Shown here: piece after piece, positions 37,726-48,772 of the stretch
Position numbering within the stretch: the first letter of the stretch is position 1
Layout of the letters: each line of letters opens with the position of its first letter
Assembly (NCBI GenBank): GCA_030141605.1
Contig: JAQGDQ010000050.1
Span: 135,971 to 199,970 of the forward strand
Length of the DNA: 64,000 nucleotides
DNA from: Tubiluchus corallicola
Taxonomy: Eukaryota > Priapulida > Priapulimorpha > Priapulimorphida > Tubiluchidae
Reading direction: 5' to 3'
The notes under the pieces: model-generated
What the model was told of the DNA's origin: nothing
What the model saw: the letters and a program-made list of their open reading frames with translations, nothing else
Databases searched by the model: none
Made by a program: the position numbers and the translations under genes

Positions 37726-37815
37726 CTCCATCAGACCACGCTGCACAGCAGTCACCAGCTCACGTCATTTTTTTTCAAATATGCCGGCAGCGAGGTTCGT
37801 TTGGCGGGAGATAAA
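37726..37815 (-). promoter_or_regulatory. possible distal PPP2R2 promoter and 5' exon
   Basis: TTTGGCGGGA at 37800-37809 is an E2F-like site. About 70 bp further on the minus strand, ATGGAG is followed by a good donor (gtacgc). The region is more GC-rich than its surroundings. The ATG here is out of phase with PPP2R2 exon 2, so if the exon is used it would be untranslated. This is a weak inference. Confidence 0.2.
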
Positions 37816-37995
37816 AAATATTTAAATGGCTTTCCACTTTTAGGCAAAGCGTTCTATGCGCATATCTTGAGTGGTGATTTCAATATTTTTAATTGTATAT
37901 TAAAATGCAATAAATGTTGTTCGAGGATTGGTTCTTCCTTTAAAAAACAAAACAGCAAGGAAATTTAAATGTGGCGTAGAAGAACGTGTTCTTAC

Positions 37996-38011
37996 CTATC
38001 CAGTGCCACAT
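37996..38011 (-). CDS. PPP2R2: PPP2R2 candidate distal first coding exon
   Basis: ATG TGG CAC TGG ATA G followed by the donor GTAAGA. The phase matches exon 2 at 29297, so the protein would start [15 protein letters not shown] and have 450 residues, very near the usual B55 length. A G at position -3 favours initiation. The intron would be about 8.7 kb. The longer open frame here (37940-38125) has no ATG upstream and no splice acceptor after its upstream stop, so only the short 5' exon reading makes sense. Confidence 0.3.
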
Positions 38012-39089
38012 TCCGAGCTTCTTGGCAACAGCGACATTCACTTTACTTGTCAAGGCAGCATTTAATACTTTAATTGCATGAGCAGCCAGCGTTTCGTTTT
38101 TTTCGTTAACAAGTAAAAACAGCAAAGAGAAATTAGTTTATGTCTTTTGTGGTGCCTGAAATAAAAATAATCACGAGTTAGGTATCTTGCATGGGTAATT
38201 CAAGTTTAGATTATACACATATTTTAGTAGAATAAAACTAACTCAATCTAGCTTGCTCAACTCAGCACTCAATGTATTTATATCACAAAATTACTACCAT
38301 ATAAAGGTTTTAAAATAATTGTGATTTTGTACATCTGATTTTTTGTGCCTTGTTAGCCCTGGTTGCTCCAGCACTTTCAACTTTTTACTATTTATTTGTG
38401 CATTATTACTTTGTTAAAAGTGCAAATAAAATTCAATTCAATTCAATTCAATCGCTAAGAAGAGAACACTGGCATTTACGTAGTGATTGTCACGAGATAT
38501 CAAGTTAAAAAATATATGTGTATCCTGACGTTTTTGGAACTTTATTACTTGCTTCTATTTTTGTGGCAAATAAGAGGTTGACTCAAATAGATAAAAGTTG
38601 ACGTATTCCGAAAAAGTTGATAGTAAGAAGTCAACAGTTGATAGTATTTGACAACATGATGTATGTGATGCACCTTGCAAGAACCAACTACGCGCCAACA
38701 GTCGACGCAGTTCCTTTAAAATAAAACGGAAAGTGTTGGTGCTTCTGAGTAGCAAGCCAAATGCTTTGGCTATACGCAACAAGGCCATAAACTCAAGGTC
38801 TGGGATTCTTTACAAGATTAAACTCATACATTTTGCTTGTTGCTGTACAAGCCAAATCAATACGATGGCTAAACTTCACATTGCACAACTATACCATAAA
38901 AGAGACAATCACAGGCTTTACTGAAAATCATTTGTCGTGTAGATAATCTATTGTGACAGCCAGACTGTATACATAAAGGGTCTTAACCAAAATAATTCAT
39001 AATTTAGAATTTGATTAATCAGATGCAAATTTACATGCTTCCACACAATAGCCTTTTTATGGGTCAAGATCGGATCGCTGCGCAGTGAA

Positions 39090-39900
39090 AAAGGCACAGG
39101 TAAAAATGGCATGGTAAAAATAGCACAGGAAAAAAGGCACAAACGGAAAAATAGAAAGAAATGGCACACTTATAAAATATTAGTTTAGGGTTAGGGTTAC
39201 TGTGGGGGATAATTATTTTAGTTATTTTTACTTCTCTGCCGAGGAAGTCGTGTTTCAACGCTGTTTGTTTGTTTTTTGTTTATTATATACCCGTAAGCAT
39301 ATTACGCAAAACTATCTAACAGATTTCCATGAAACTTTGAGGAGAACACGGGTCAAGAAAGACGCATTTCCTGGAAGGGGTGAAAACTGACAAAGTGGGC
39401 GTTTTGTCGCCCGTTCTTTTTTCATAAAACCTGAACGACAAATTCTCACTTGAAAACTGTGTAACTTGTCTACAACTTTTGCATCTACGTGTACATGTAT
39501 ATAGCCCCATAAGGGGACTTAGTACAAAAATACGTATATTTGTCAGTGTACTACCATTGCAAATGGTTAAAGAAATGTATGCAAACACCATATGGAATGT
39601 TCGTGTATTATTGATTACCATTCTATTTAATGAACAAAATATTTTTTGAGTTTTTTGCTAGTTTATTACACAGGTATAAATTTTCCTGTGTTTGCTTGTT
39701 TGTCTTTTTTATGTTTTTTCTATCAAATGAACCAGGCGGACATGTTTCGGATTTTTCGCCCTTAGCGGAGATCCGTTTCCTCCAGGGCGTACTCTAGTTT
39801 TGTTATAGAAATTATAGGCATCAAAAGAACATATGTGTCTGATTTTTTGCTATTTTTCCATTTGTGCCAATTTTTTCTGTGCCATTTTTACCTACATTCA
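39090..39900. repeat. short minisatellite present in two inverted blocks about 0.75 kb apart
   Basis: At 39095-39165 a 14-16-bp unit of the form GGCACAGGTAAAAAT is repeated about four times with variation. At 39840-39895 the reverse complement of the same array appears. The interval may be a foldback-type element, but no target duplication was found. A two-copy TTAGGG-type stretch lies at about 39184-39200. Confidence 0.55.
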
Positions 39901-41370
39901 CTTTCTGTGATATGTATATGTATATAGTCAAAATCTCAAACCTCAAATTTATGGCTTTGTTGTTATGGCTTATACTGAAACATGCAATTGTGTAGCACTT
40001 TATAATAGTAATCTATGGTGTAGTGTTTAAGATCACAGCGTGCGTTTAGCGACTACGGGCTTTAGTGAATAGATAGGAGACCACTAAGAAAACTACTTTT
40101 GGGCAGTTTCATCTTGCCATACTGCCTCCGCCTACCTCTCCCTTTAAAGGAAGATGTATATACACATCTAAACATAACTTATATGTCTTTGGTGAGCAGT
40201 GTCTCATTTCATTTTACAGAATTAGCCGCTATAATGAAATACATTACTGTCTTGCCACAGCCACGTAAACAGTAGTTTCTACCGATTGCTGCTGCAATGA
40301 GTGCTGATTACAACACTTTCACTGTAGTTGCAGATGTATTTACCACACCATATTTGTAGCCATTGCGCTAGTTTTTCAAAGGTGGGATTATTAAAGTTGC
40401 AATTACGTGTAGTAGGTTTCATGAAATTAATTCCTGCTGGACACCAACAGAGTACACTTCTTGCGAAAAGTGCAACCGTCGCGTATAGAATAAAAAATAG
40501 CATGTCAATGCAATAAAAAAGAATCTTCTTGATTTAAAAACTTTTTGGTTTAGTCTAATTGTAGCACGGAGTGGTACATAAATGATGCCTTATTTTTACG
40601 GAGATTGTCTAATGACTTTTAATATTTAAGTTTTTTTAGGGAGACTAATTTTAGTAATTCACGAATACAATAGAAGTTACTTGAGATACACTACTTACTG
40701 TGGGCACGCCGTTTTAGTCATTTTCAAATCTTATCTTTAGCATTATAAATCCAGACTTGAAATGCGTTTAAAGTAATCTGTTCTTGCATACGTATCAGAT
40801 CTAAGTTCATAAGACGAAAAGTTTGAACTTACCGAGTTTGACATAACTTAGATTATTATCGTTTCAAATCGCGGTTCACCGAATCGTAATAAAGATCGTT
40901 TCTGTTTTCCACTGTTTTGCGTTTTAATCTGATCGTCGGTTTGTGAGTGAGTAAAATCAATGTAAAGGCAAACCATTATGATGCCGCTGTGTATAAGCCA
41001 ATGTGAAGTGACTGAAATCTTGTAAAGTCATGATTTTACTGTTGAAATTTTTTTTCTTAACTGCTATGGGTGTTTTGCTAACAACTGATCGCGCATACAT
41101 AGACGAAAAATTATAGATAAAAACTACAGTTACTGTACTGTAAGATACAATTTGTTTAAACGAAATGCTCAATAGATGGCGCAACTGACTGTATAGCCGT
41201 TATATCAGCGATTGAGAGAACCAAATGTATCAAGTAATCGTGCTTCTACTTCCTTTTTGGGATAGAATTTTCTGAATTGCCGAAAAATATAAAATTTTAT
41301 GTGGTACACTGTAAGCGGTCAATAGCATACAGTATAGTTAAGTACTACGCTGCAATTGATAGAAACAATA
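39901..41370. other. no gene seen
   Basis: AT-rich, without conserved coding or RNA genes. The open frames of 60-75 codons on both strands show no recognisable features. Confidence 0.4.
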
Positions 41371-41371
41371 C

Positions 41372-41437
41372 TACTTGAGCACACCATGCTGATCTTGAGC
41401 ACACCATGCTGAAAATACTTTTACTTGAGCACGCCAT
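41372..41437. repeat. three-copy short tandem repeat
   Basis: CTTGAGCACACCATGCTGA occurs twice in direct succession, followed after a short gap by a third partial copy, CTTGAGCACGCCATAAG. Confidence 0.85.
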
Positions 41438-41731
41438 AAGCTAGTTCGGACATTAGCAAACAAATCTACCAAATGTGTGTTCGCGATACTCTCTACAAAT
41501 CACCTAGAACAACAACTGACACTTTTAAGACCGATGTGGATTTTTGAATGTCTTATTAATGTTTGGTTGATATAAAGATATTTAGGTATTTGCATGATTA
41601 ATTTTTTATGCAAAGCCTCTGTACTTTTGAGTCGTTGATGTGTATGACCTTACTCAAACTTACGCAAAACCTACAAATTTCATTGTTCTTTGTGAACCGA
41701 AGCATCGCTTTTTAAAACAATTTTATGGGAT

Positions 41732-42151
41732 ATGGTTGATTACTTAAAAAGCAACTGTATGTACGAAATACTTTTACAGGACCTACAGACAGACGATACT
41801 ATTACATTAAATACCGCGAGAAATTTGTTTGAAAGTAAATGTAAAATGGGAGAAAGCTATTTCTGCGAAAATGGTATGTTGTTAAATACATCTAAATCAA
41901 GTTTGAAGTTAATTCAATTAGAAATAATGAACACGCTGTCCGTGTAATTCTACAAAATGGTGTCAGCAAGTAAAACGAGAACAATACATCTTGGTGTGGT
42001 ATTATCGATAGTGACATTTAACTACAGATGTACAGGCGCAATGGGATTTAAAAGCGCTTTTAATGTTACTGTGAAATTAGTGTACACTCTGCAGATACTT
42101 GGGGTCCTATACCTCACTGTAAGCTCAAAATGTTTTAGAGAAATGCTTTAA
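41732..42151 (+). pseudogene. short open frames of unknown origin, possibly retroelement debris
   Basis: Two nearly adjacent plus-strand frames (71 and 64 codons). The first includes NGMLLNTSKSSLKLIQ, which resembles the stretch downstream of the YADD box in LINE reverse transcriptases. Without neighbouring domains the match is weak, and the second frame is unrecognised. Confidence 0.2.
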
Positions 42152-42865
42152 AACTAATGTTAGGTGTAAACCAAAATACTGTCAACGAGAAAGTAATTGT
42201 GTTTTTGTCATTTTTATTTTTTGTAATTTATTAAAACGCTTTTATCAAAAGTTAGACCCTTGCAGTTAAACTGCTACTTCAAGACTTCAAAACTGTCAGC
42301 CAAATATTGACAGTCACGTTTATAGATTTTAAGCTTTTATTGAATTAGTAAACGACACGCGACTAAATATGTTCTGCATTACCAATGTGATGATTTTCTC
42401 CGTTTCAGAAGCGGTAAAATCATAAAAATCATTTAAACAATAAATGGTTGGACGATGGTAGACATCGATTTCGAACATCGAATTTTGATTCTGAGTCGAA
42501 GCAAGATGTAAACTGTAATATTAATATCGATTTACAAGCGTTACCATGTTTGTATGATAGTAGTGTCCTGGAGAATATGATAAAATCATGTATTCTTGGT
42601 TTCGTCCGCAGTAGAACTTGCAAAATATAGTTAATGCATAACACGAGCGGGTGCAGCCAGCCGCACTTTAAAGGTTATGGCAACCTTCTTGATATACTAA
42701 ATAGTGGATGCCATAAATGTTTTAGGCACTGACATAACTACATTTGCACACCAAATCATCATCTTATCTCCAGTATGTGGCCTTTATATGCTGGCAGTAG
42801 CTATCCTGTCCTCCAAAATTTAGGTGAAACGGCTAATATTATAATTATTATCATTATTTTGTTTT

Positions 42866-43110
42866 GTGCGGCGGCCATTTTGAAAATGGCGGTTATTTCT
42901 TACACGAAACTAACAGAAATGGATTCCATAAGTACTACCTTGGAATAGATATCATAATCGCTTCTTAATATTTATTGTCTGGTAATTGCTTTTGAATTGC
43001 ATAATTTGTGCAAAACGGGGCGGCCATTTTGTTTTTTTTGCATTTTTGAACCGTCTCCGCTAGCCAGCAACAGTTTTTTTGGAATTCAGCATAGTCACGC
43101 ACAGTTATTG
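42866..43110 (+). repeat. dispersed repeat copy B (related to 16060-16235)
   Basis: Shares ordered blocks with the minus strand of 16060-16235 (see that entry). It also contains a 17-bp perfect palindrome at 42874-42890 (GCCATTTT-G-AAAATGGC), with YY1-like ATGGCGG, and a second GCGGCCATTTTG at about 43020. Confidence 0.65.
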
Positions 43111-45870
43111 TATGTAGTTATGCCAGTTATACTGATGTATAAGTAATTTTACTATTAATAAACTGTAACTCTCTTTTTTGTTTTATTATGATTTCAAGTG
43201 TATTGACTGCAATGGTATGAAAAAGACGTAATAAATAAAGACGTAACTGCTTCTGAGTGCTCCTAAGCTCTTGCTTGTTTACATGATGAGCATCGGTCAG
43301 TTCTCGTCCAAGCTCAAGCTCGATGAGCTCGGTTCGAGCAAGCTCCTGTTTACTGGGTGCTGAGCTTCGGTCCGGTGAACTCCGATGAAATCCGTCTCGG
43401 CTACAAACTCTACTGATAGCCTTTCGGGCACACGATCTATGATATAATTGATAAAATCCAAGATAAGCGACTCGTTGAATGTGTTTAGATGCATCACAAT
43501 AGATAATAGGATGTACTATAATATCACCACTAATTAACATCCCAATCCTATTCCGTGAATGCACGTCTATGGCTTTTTTAAAATGTCTAGTGATTTTATG
43601 TTACAACAGCAATACGACGTATAGCTTGGACTGCGAGTAAATGAATGACTGTTTATATATGCTAAGTTATTAGAAGTAATATTTACCCCACCCCGGGTTT
43701 TAGATTTTGCACGCATACGTATATTTAAATAGTTAATATAAAGGACAAATTTGTATTTTGGCTTTCACCATTTTAAATTATTACGATTTATAGTGCTGAA
43801 GACGCTGTGTGTGTGTGTGTGCGTGTGCGTGCGTGCGTGTGTATGTGTAGTGCCACTTGGCAGATAAAAATTATATTTAAAGGACTAGTAGCGTGGATTA
43901 GTATCGTTTCCAGTCGACAGATATCGCTACGATGTTGTAAAAACTAAGGCGTGGCTATTATAATAGGGGTCTCGTTCTAGTAGCTGAAATGACCATGGCA
44001 GCATTCAATCAAGTCAACGTCGGGCTACAATTTTCGCCAACTCGCTTGCAAGCAAGCGACGTAAACAGTTTAGCTTCTTGTTTCTAGCAGCGTGATCTAT
44101 ACATAATTATATACAGACCACAGACGTTGACACCAACGCAAGCTTTTGTTGGTACTTGTGTTAGTTATTTTAAAGTTTGATGAGTTAAACTATTGCATGA
44201 CAATTTACATTATTAATCTGCTGCACGCGAGTTTCGGGAAAGTTGGCATTTACATGTACTATAATTATATTTCTTAGAATTTGCAGAACAGCAAAAGTAA
44301 GAATTTGCCGAAATGTCTTACAAACTGACTTACCTTGAATGACGTATTTCCTTGGTTGTCCGTAATAATTGTGTCTTAAAACTTATCCCTAAAATTTAAT
44401 TGTGGAAATGTCGAATAAATTATTGCATTACCATTATTATTGCGATATCATGTATATATTGACATTGCCTACATTTTTGAAGTTCGAAAGTTTGAGGAAA
44501 GTAATACCACAAGGATGAAGCAAACAATTTTTATTTAATGGATCTATACAAAATACACAGATCACAGACAGTCGGCACTAAGCCGCGCCTCCCTGTATTT
44601 TGCCTCACAAACTCGCTGGCTGACAGCTACAGTACAAAATAACTACATGTATATTACGGGAACATCTCAAAAAATGAGTGGACGCTTTGTAACGATTTGT
44701 TCCATATTCCAGAAAATACGTCATTGTTATACTTACTTAATTGTAAGAAGTAAGGGAATTTAATGATTTCGATCAAGGATATGGGCATAATATCAAGGTT
44801 TCATGTGAAAGATTAAACATTGTTATCTGATGATCAGAATACTAGACTTTAACAAAAAAATCTACTGCCGCATGAACTTATTGTAAAAGTAAATTTATAG
44901 ATATTTTTAATTGTATTTGCTATAAAGTTGTATTCCAGTGTCTTGGGATGAAAGTTCAGTATGAAAATTAAAACTTTGTTATACAATAAACCTTCAACGA
45001 AAATTTTGCTTTGTAAAGCAAATCTGAATCTTAGCTACTGAGAAAAATATTCCAGTTATATCTATTTACATGTAGAAAAATATATGTAAATTATCGTAAA
45101 AAATGTATAACTATTTTGCAAACAACTATCCATGACCACTGACCAATTTAAAAGAATTACGAATATGTAGGCGCTAACAGCTGCCTAAGCTGTCCAGGCT
45201 AACTTTGTGAATATAATAATTAAGAGGGTATACTAACTAACTTTTCTAATTTTCTTGCGTAGCTGGTGACGTTCGACGACCACATTTTCTTGCCGTAATT
45301 GCTGTCTACTAGAATATATCTTCATCATGCCCCCTGCGTATCGTAAGAGACGACAAAAGCTGGCATCAGCAGATCAGTCTTTGAAGGGAGATCTCTAAGG
45401 CAAACAATGGATTTTTAAAGGAAGATATTCTTCGCCACATTACGTACATTTTCGTTCAAACTAACATTCATGTAAACTAACATTGACTAGAGTGCAGGCC
45501 GTGGGTGGGCTAATTTGTGGTATCTGATAACTTTCGGCTTAGGTGTTTCACTAAGAATTAACCATTGGTGTGATTATGCTGTTGTTATGATAGCAAAATG
45601 TTAGTAACGTCAAATGTTATTGCAGTGAATTTCCACTAATCTCCATGAATCTCCATGTAATTACGGCTTCTGTAATACCGAATGGTAAAGCTTTTTCTAT
45701 AAAAAAAGAAGTAGTTTGTTCCTCACAGTAAGCTGCTTATGTTCAAAACTTGTTGATTTTAATGTTTTCAGTACTGACTTTTTATAAATTAAAATAATGT
45801 CGTACTACAAACATGAATCGTGCGGTTTTTCAAAAATTTTATATTTGCGGATTGTGAAAGTAATAGTGAA
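43111..45870. other. no gene seen; microsatellite at 43807-43850
   Basis: AT-rich. 43807-43850 is an interrupted (GT)n/(GTGC)n tract. 43290-43350 is rich in AGCTCG motifs in both orientations, as in the ends of some DNA transposons, but nothing could be delimited. A 145-codon minus-strand frame (43127-43564) has no recognisable features. Confidence 0.4.
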
Positions 45871-45874
45871 CATT

Positions 45875-46243
45875 TTAATCACTAGTACAGGTTGTGACAA
45901 TCTTGCTACGGGTATAAAAACCTCGAGTTATAGTGTGTATTACATCAAAGTATTGCTGAAACAATAGAGAATCTATCATGCCCTCAAAATTTATTTGTGG
46001 AAGCCTGTATGTCTGGCATAACCTGCAATCTCGAGGAGCACAATCCGAGCAGCAATTCGAAGAGATCGGCATCGAATATCCTCCATTGCATTTTGAAGAT
46101 GTCTCACAAGGCACAGTACCGTCTTTTGAATACTGATCAAAGACAGGTTCCTGTATCATCATAGTCTGAATTTTGTCTTTCAGGATATAGTAATTCCAAT
46201 GTGTTAGAGGCGAGGTTGAAAGTCGGGTGATTTCCCTAGTCAT
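45875..46243 (-). pseudogene. 122-codon repeat-borne open frame, unknown family
   Basis: The ATG-initiated frame includes MTREITRLSTSPLTHWNYY near its start and FEGMIDSLLFQQYFDVI near its end. Parts recur: the start resembles MTRKIIGFQTAPTHWNY at 46.97-47.03 kb (opposite strand), and the end resembles VEGMLDSQLFEQYFDVI at 55.25-55.33 kb (minus strand). A middle stretch, CAPRDCRL, resembles TPQDCKPL in the 55-kb copy. It is therefore part of a repeat that once coded for protein. Function unknown; no catalytic motif seen. Confidence 0.4.
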
Positions 46244-47060
46244 TCAGTTCATTAAAAAATCAATCCCAGTGTCCTTTCTCCGATTTTGCATCTTTTTTGT
46301 GTAAAACATTTTACAATACAATAGAATTTACTGATAGATGATTAACCAGCCAACCTACTTTGTAAAAAAAATGTATTTTTATTATTACTGATGTTACTAA
46401 AAATTGTCTTTATACTGTTCATGTAGGTTTAATCATTATATCCGGATTGTATTTGAGCCAATCGTTTTGTTAAATGAAGTATGATATTAGATGCGATGCC
46501 CATTATTCTTTTATTAGCACCTTGCACTTAGCACTGTGGAGATATCTGTACCAGACGCAGTCTGTTTTGTAAATTCACTTTACATGAATAAAGTTCAAAC
46601 TAAGTTTAACCTTACATTATACTCAATAAAGTTTAACTTTACATGAATAAAAACACAGAGTACTATCCCTGAGCAACTCATTTGTGGGAAAACGTGGAGC
46701 ACGGCCATGAAAACATATTCGATTCTCAAAATTTTTTGTTTTTCACCAGGAGGTTTCGTCCTGCACGGACTTCATCAGCTGAAATGGTGAAAAATAAAGA
46801 TAAAGTAATGGCCACTTTACGATTATGATAACGGCAAGTCTCAGAAGAGAACTATCTTATTCTCAAGCTATTCGATTCTGAAGTGTGTTTTCTCTACGTG
46901 TACTCCATGCTTTCGCGCAAATGAGAAGAACAATCTGACGAAGGACGCTGAGATTGAACTGAATTTATTATTGAGATGTATGACTAGGAAAATCATCGGC
47001 TTTCAAACCGCCCCTACACATTGGAACTATCCTGAAAGACAGAATAGAGGCTGTAAAAAT
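46140..47060. mobile_element. foldback element with inverted arms of about 130 bp
   Basis: The reverse complement of 46140-46300 aligns with 46915-47060. Shared blocks include ATGACTAGG(G/A)AAATCA, CTTTCAA, ACACATTGGAA and TATCCTGAAAGACA. The arms are diverged, so the element is old. About 620 bp separate them, including a hammerhead-like structure at 46739-46794. No target duplication was identified. Confidence 0.65.
46739..46794 (-). ncRNA. hammerhead-ribozyme-like core in a hairpin
   Basis: On the minus strand the order is TTTTTCACCA, CTGATGA (46778-46772), stem GTCC/GGAC with loop GTGCA (46770-46758), GAAA (46757-46754), TGGTGAAAAA. The outer 10-nt segments are exact complements. CUGAUGA, stem II and GAAA are the conserved hammerhead core. 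Two deviations weaken it: an extra A between CUGAUGA and stem II, and, if ACC/GGU forms a short stem III, a G where the cleavage site needs A, C or U. It may be a decayed ribozyme of the kind known from Penelope-like elements, or a retroelement 3' hairpin with a similar sequence. Confidence 0.35.
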
Positions 47061-48720
47061 AATAAGAAAATAGTATAGAAAATAGAAAATAATTTCATGC
47101 GATTCAAGTGCCCAGTAAGCTTGGAGCTACCGAGTGCTTTTAACTTAATTAGTCTGACAAGAAGGCTATAACAGTATTAATAATAATTAGTATCTTATTT
47201 GTATTGCATTTTGCTCTATTTGAAACCAGCTAAATCAATCAGTAAATGTAGCCGGATCGTACAGCAAGTTGTTTTGAAAAACAATTTCTTCATAAAAACG
47301 GTAGTGTGAGGTGACTCGTGAAAGATGCTGTGCTTTATTTTACACTGATCATGTACAAGTTGATTGACGATTTGCAGATGATTCTTGGATATGTCAAAGC
47401 CAGTGGTAAAAGGAGATGTTTCAAAGTTGCTATCCCCAACAGTGTGTATGGCATATGGGCTCACACATGAAATTGATCAGGTAACTTGGTTTGCTAATGC
47501 ATAAATAATTTTCTAGAAAATATAGGCCTAGACAATTGTGCGTCCCGTCAATTTGAGGACTTTTGGGTTGTAAAGACGTTGTGATAGCACAGAAAATTAT
47601 ATGAGAGTAGGGATAACAGTATACTTGATGGGTTGGCATTTTTTGCTTTACGGATATTGTTAAACACAATGTAATAGAACTAGGTCAAGCATCTACAGAC
47701 TTAAATTAAATTACAACATTTTTTTCAGAAGGAGTTTTACTAGTCATGGATGTGTAAATGGTTATAGTCGACTTCTGCCTATCTTCAATGTGTAACAAAT
47801 AACTATTCGTCAACTTTTCTGAATCTTTTTTGTTCAAGCTACTTCACTGTTTGGCTTACCTTTTCGACTCTGAAGAGAAGAGAAGACTCTGAAGGGATGC
47901 CATCTGCAAATGACACGCTGACCCAAACATTAACCTGAATCCAGGCGATCCCTTACACCTATGTGCTTTGCAATACTCCGTCGTTTTTCCAGAAATAAAT
48001 AAGCGCCTGCACTTATTTCGCTTAGGATGGAACAAGCACAAAATACAAATTGAAAACAACTGAAGTTTAACGGATGGCATGCTAGACAACATTAACTGCA
48101 GTGAAGGATGTTTTTAGGAATGGACCTACTCTCTGTACATCTCTTGAAGAATGTCTTCTAAAATATGGCATTCATTTAAACGAACTGAACCAAATAGCGA
48201 CGACATAGAGGTCCAAAGTGGCTTTGAGACATTTTCAAATAAAAACTGACAATAAAATAATAATGTTGCACATTTTATTAATAATATGCCTACAGTATTT
48301 TTAACAAAGGTTATTTTAAAAGTTGAAACATTACCGACTGTCCATCAACTTTGTCGTTAGACAGAGGTAGTGGACTGTTAAACCAAAATTGAATAAAGGT
48401 TGTTAATGTGTTAACGCTCTTTATTTTAACAACTGTTCATGTTGATTATACGCAATTATAATTAAACCTAATAGGGTTTTTGCATTCCGACATAACACTA
48501 TAGAGCTCCACAAAGTTCACATAAGTTTGACGGTACGAAAAATAAAATAAAATCCTGCTCGAAAACGAAAATTTTCTAAAACACGCCTACAGCAATTATC
48601 GACACGCTGGACAGTGATTTTTGCCTACTGAACACACACTATTTAAGCTTTGTAACACCTTTCTACTATTCAGATGGAATCAACTTTTTCATTGTACTTA
48701 ATCAAAATGCTGCCCTCTGA
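47061..48720. other. no gene seen
   Basis: AT-rich sequence between the foldback element and the GPCR. The minus-strand frames of 60-80 codons here are unrecognised. The 3' UTR of the GPCR should lie in the right-hand part. Confidence 0.4.
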
Positions 48721-48721
48721 A

Positions 48722-48772
48722 AAGTGCCGCCCGGGGCGGACCGCGCCCCTCTCCCTTTAGCTTACGCCACTG
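48722..48772 (-). mobile_element. solitary hAT end overlapping the GPCR stop codon
   Basis: Read on the minus strand, CAGTGGCGTAAGCTAAAGGG, followed by a GC-rich block (GGTCCGCCCCGGGCGGC), resembles the terminal repeat of the complete hAT element at 19817-21318 (CAGTGGCGTAGC). The terminal C is base 48772. The opposite end and target duplication were not found, so the element is probably truncated. Confidence 0.7.

Noticed and set aside
37726-37731. ATGGAG before a donor as the first PPP2R2 coding exon
   Set aside because: The exon would end in phase 0, but exon 2 needs one extra base; joining them shifts the frame.
37940-38125. Open frame ending KKLGMWHWIG as an internal exon of a separate gene
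   Set aside because: No splice acceptor lies between its upstream stop (TAA) and the coding part, and there is no upstream ATG. Only the last 16 bases fit, as a 5' exon of PPP2R2.
39184-39200. Telomere-like TTAGGGTTAGGG
   Set aside because: Only about two units, in the middle of unrelated sequence; not a telomere or a convincing interstitial array.
43127-43564. 145-codon minus-strand frame
   Set aside because: No domain, no splice logic and compositionally unremarkable; part of it lies in an AGCTCG-rich repeat-like stretch.
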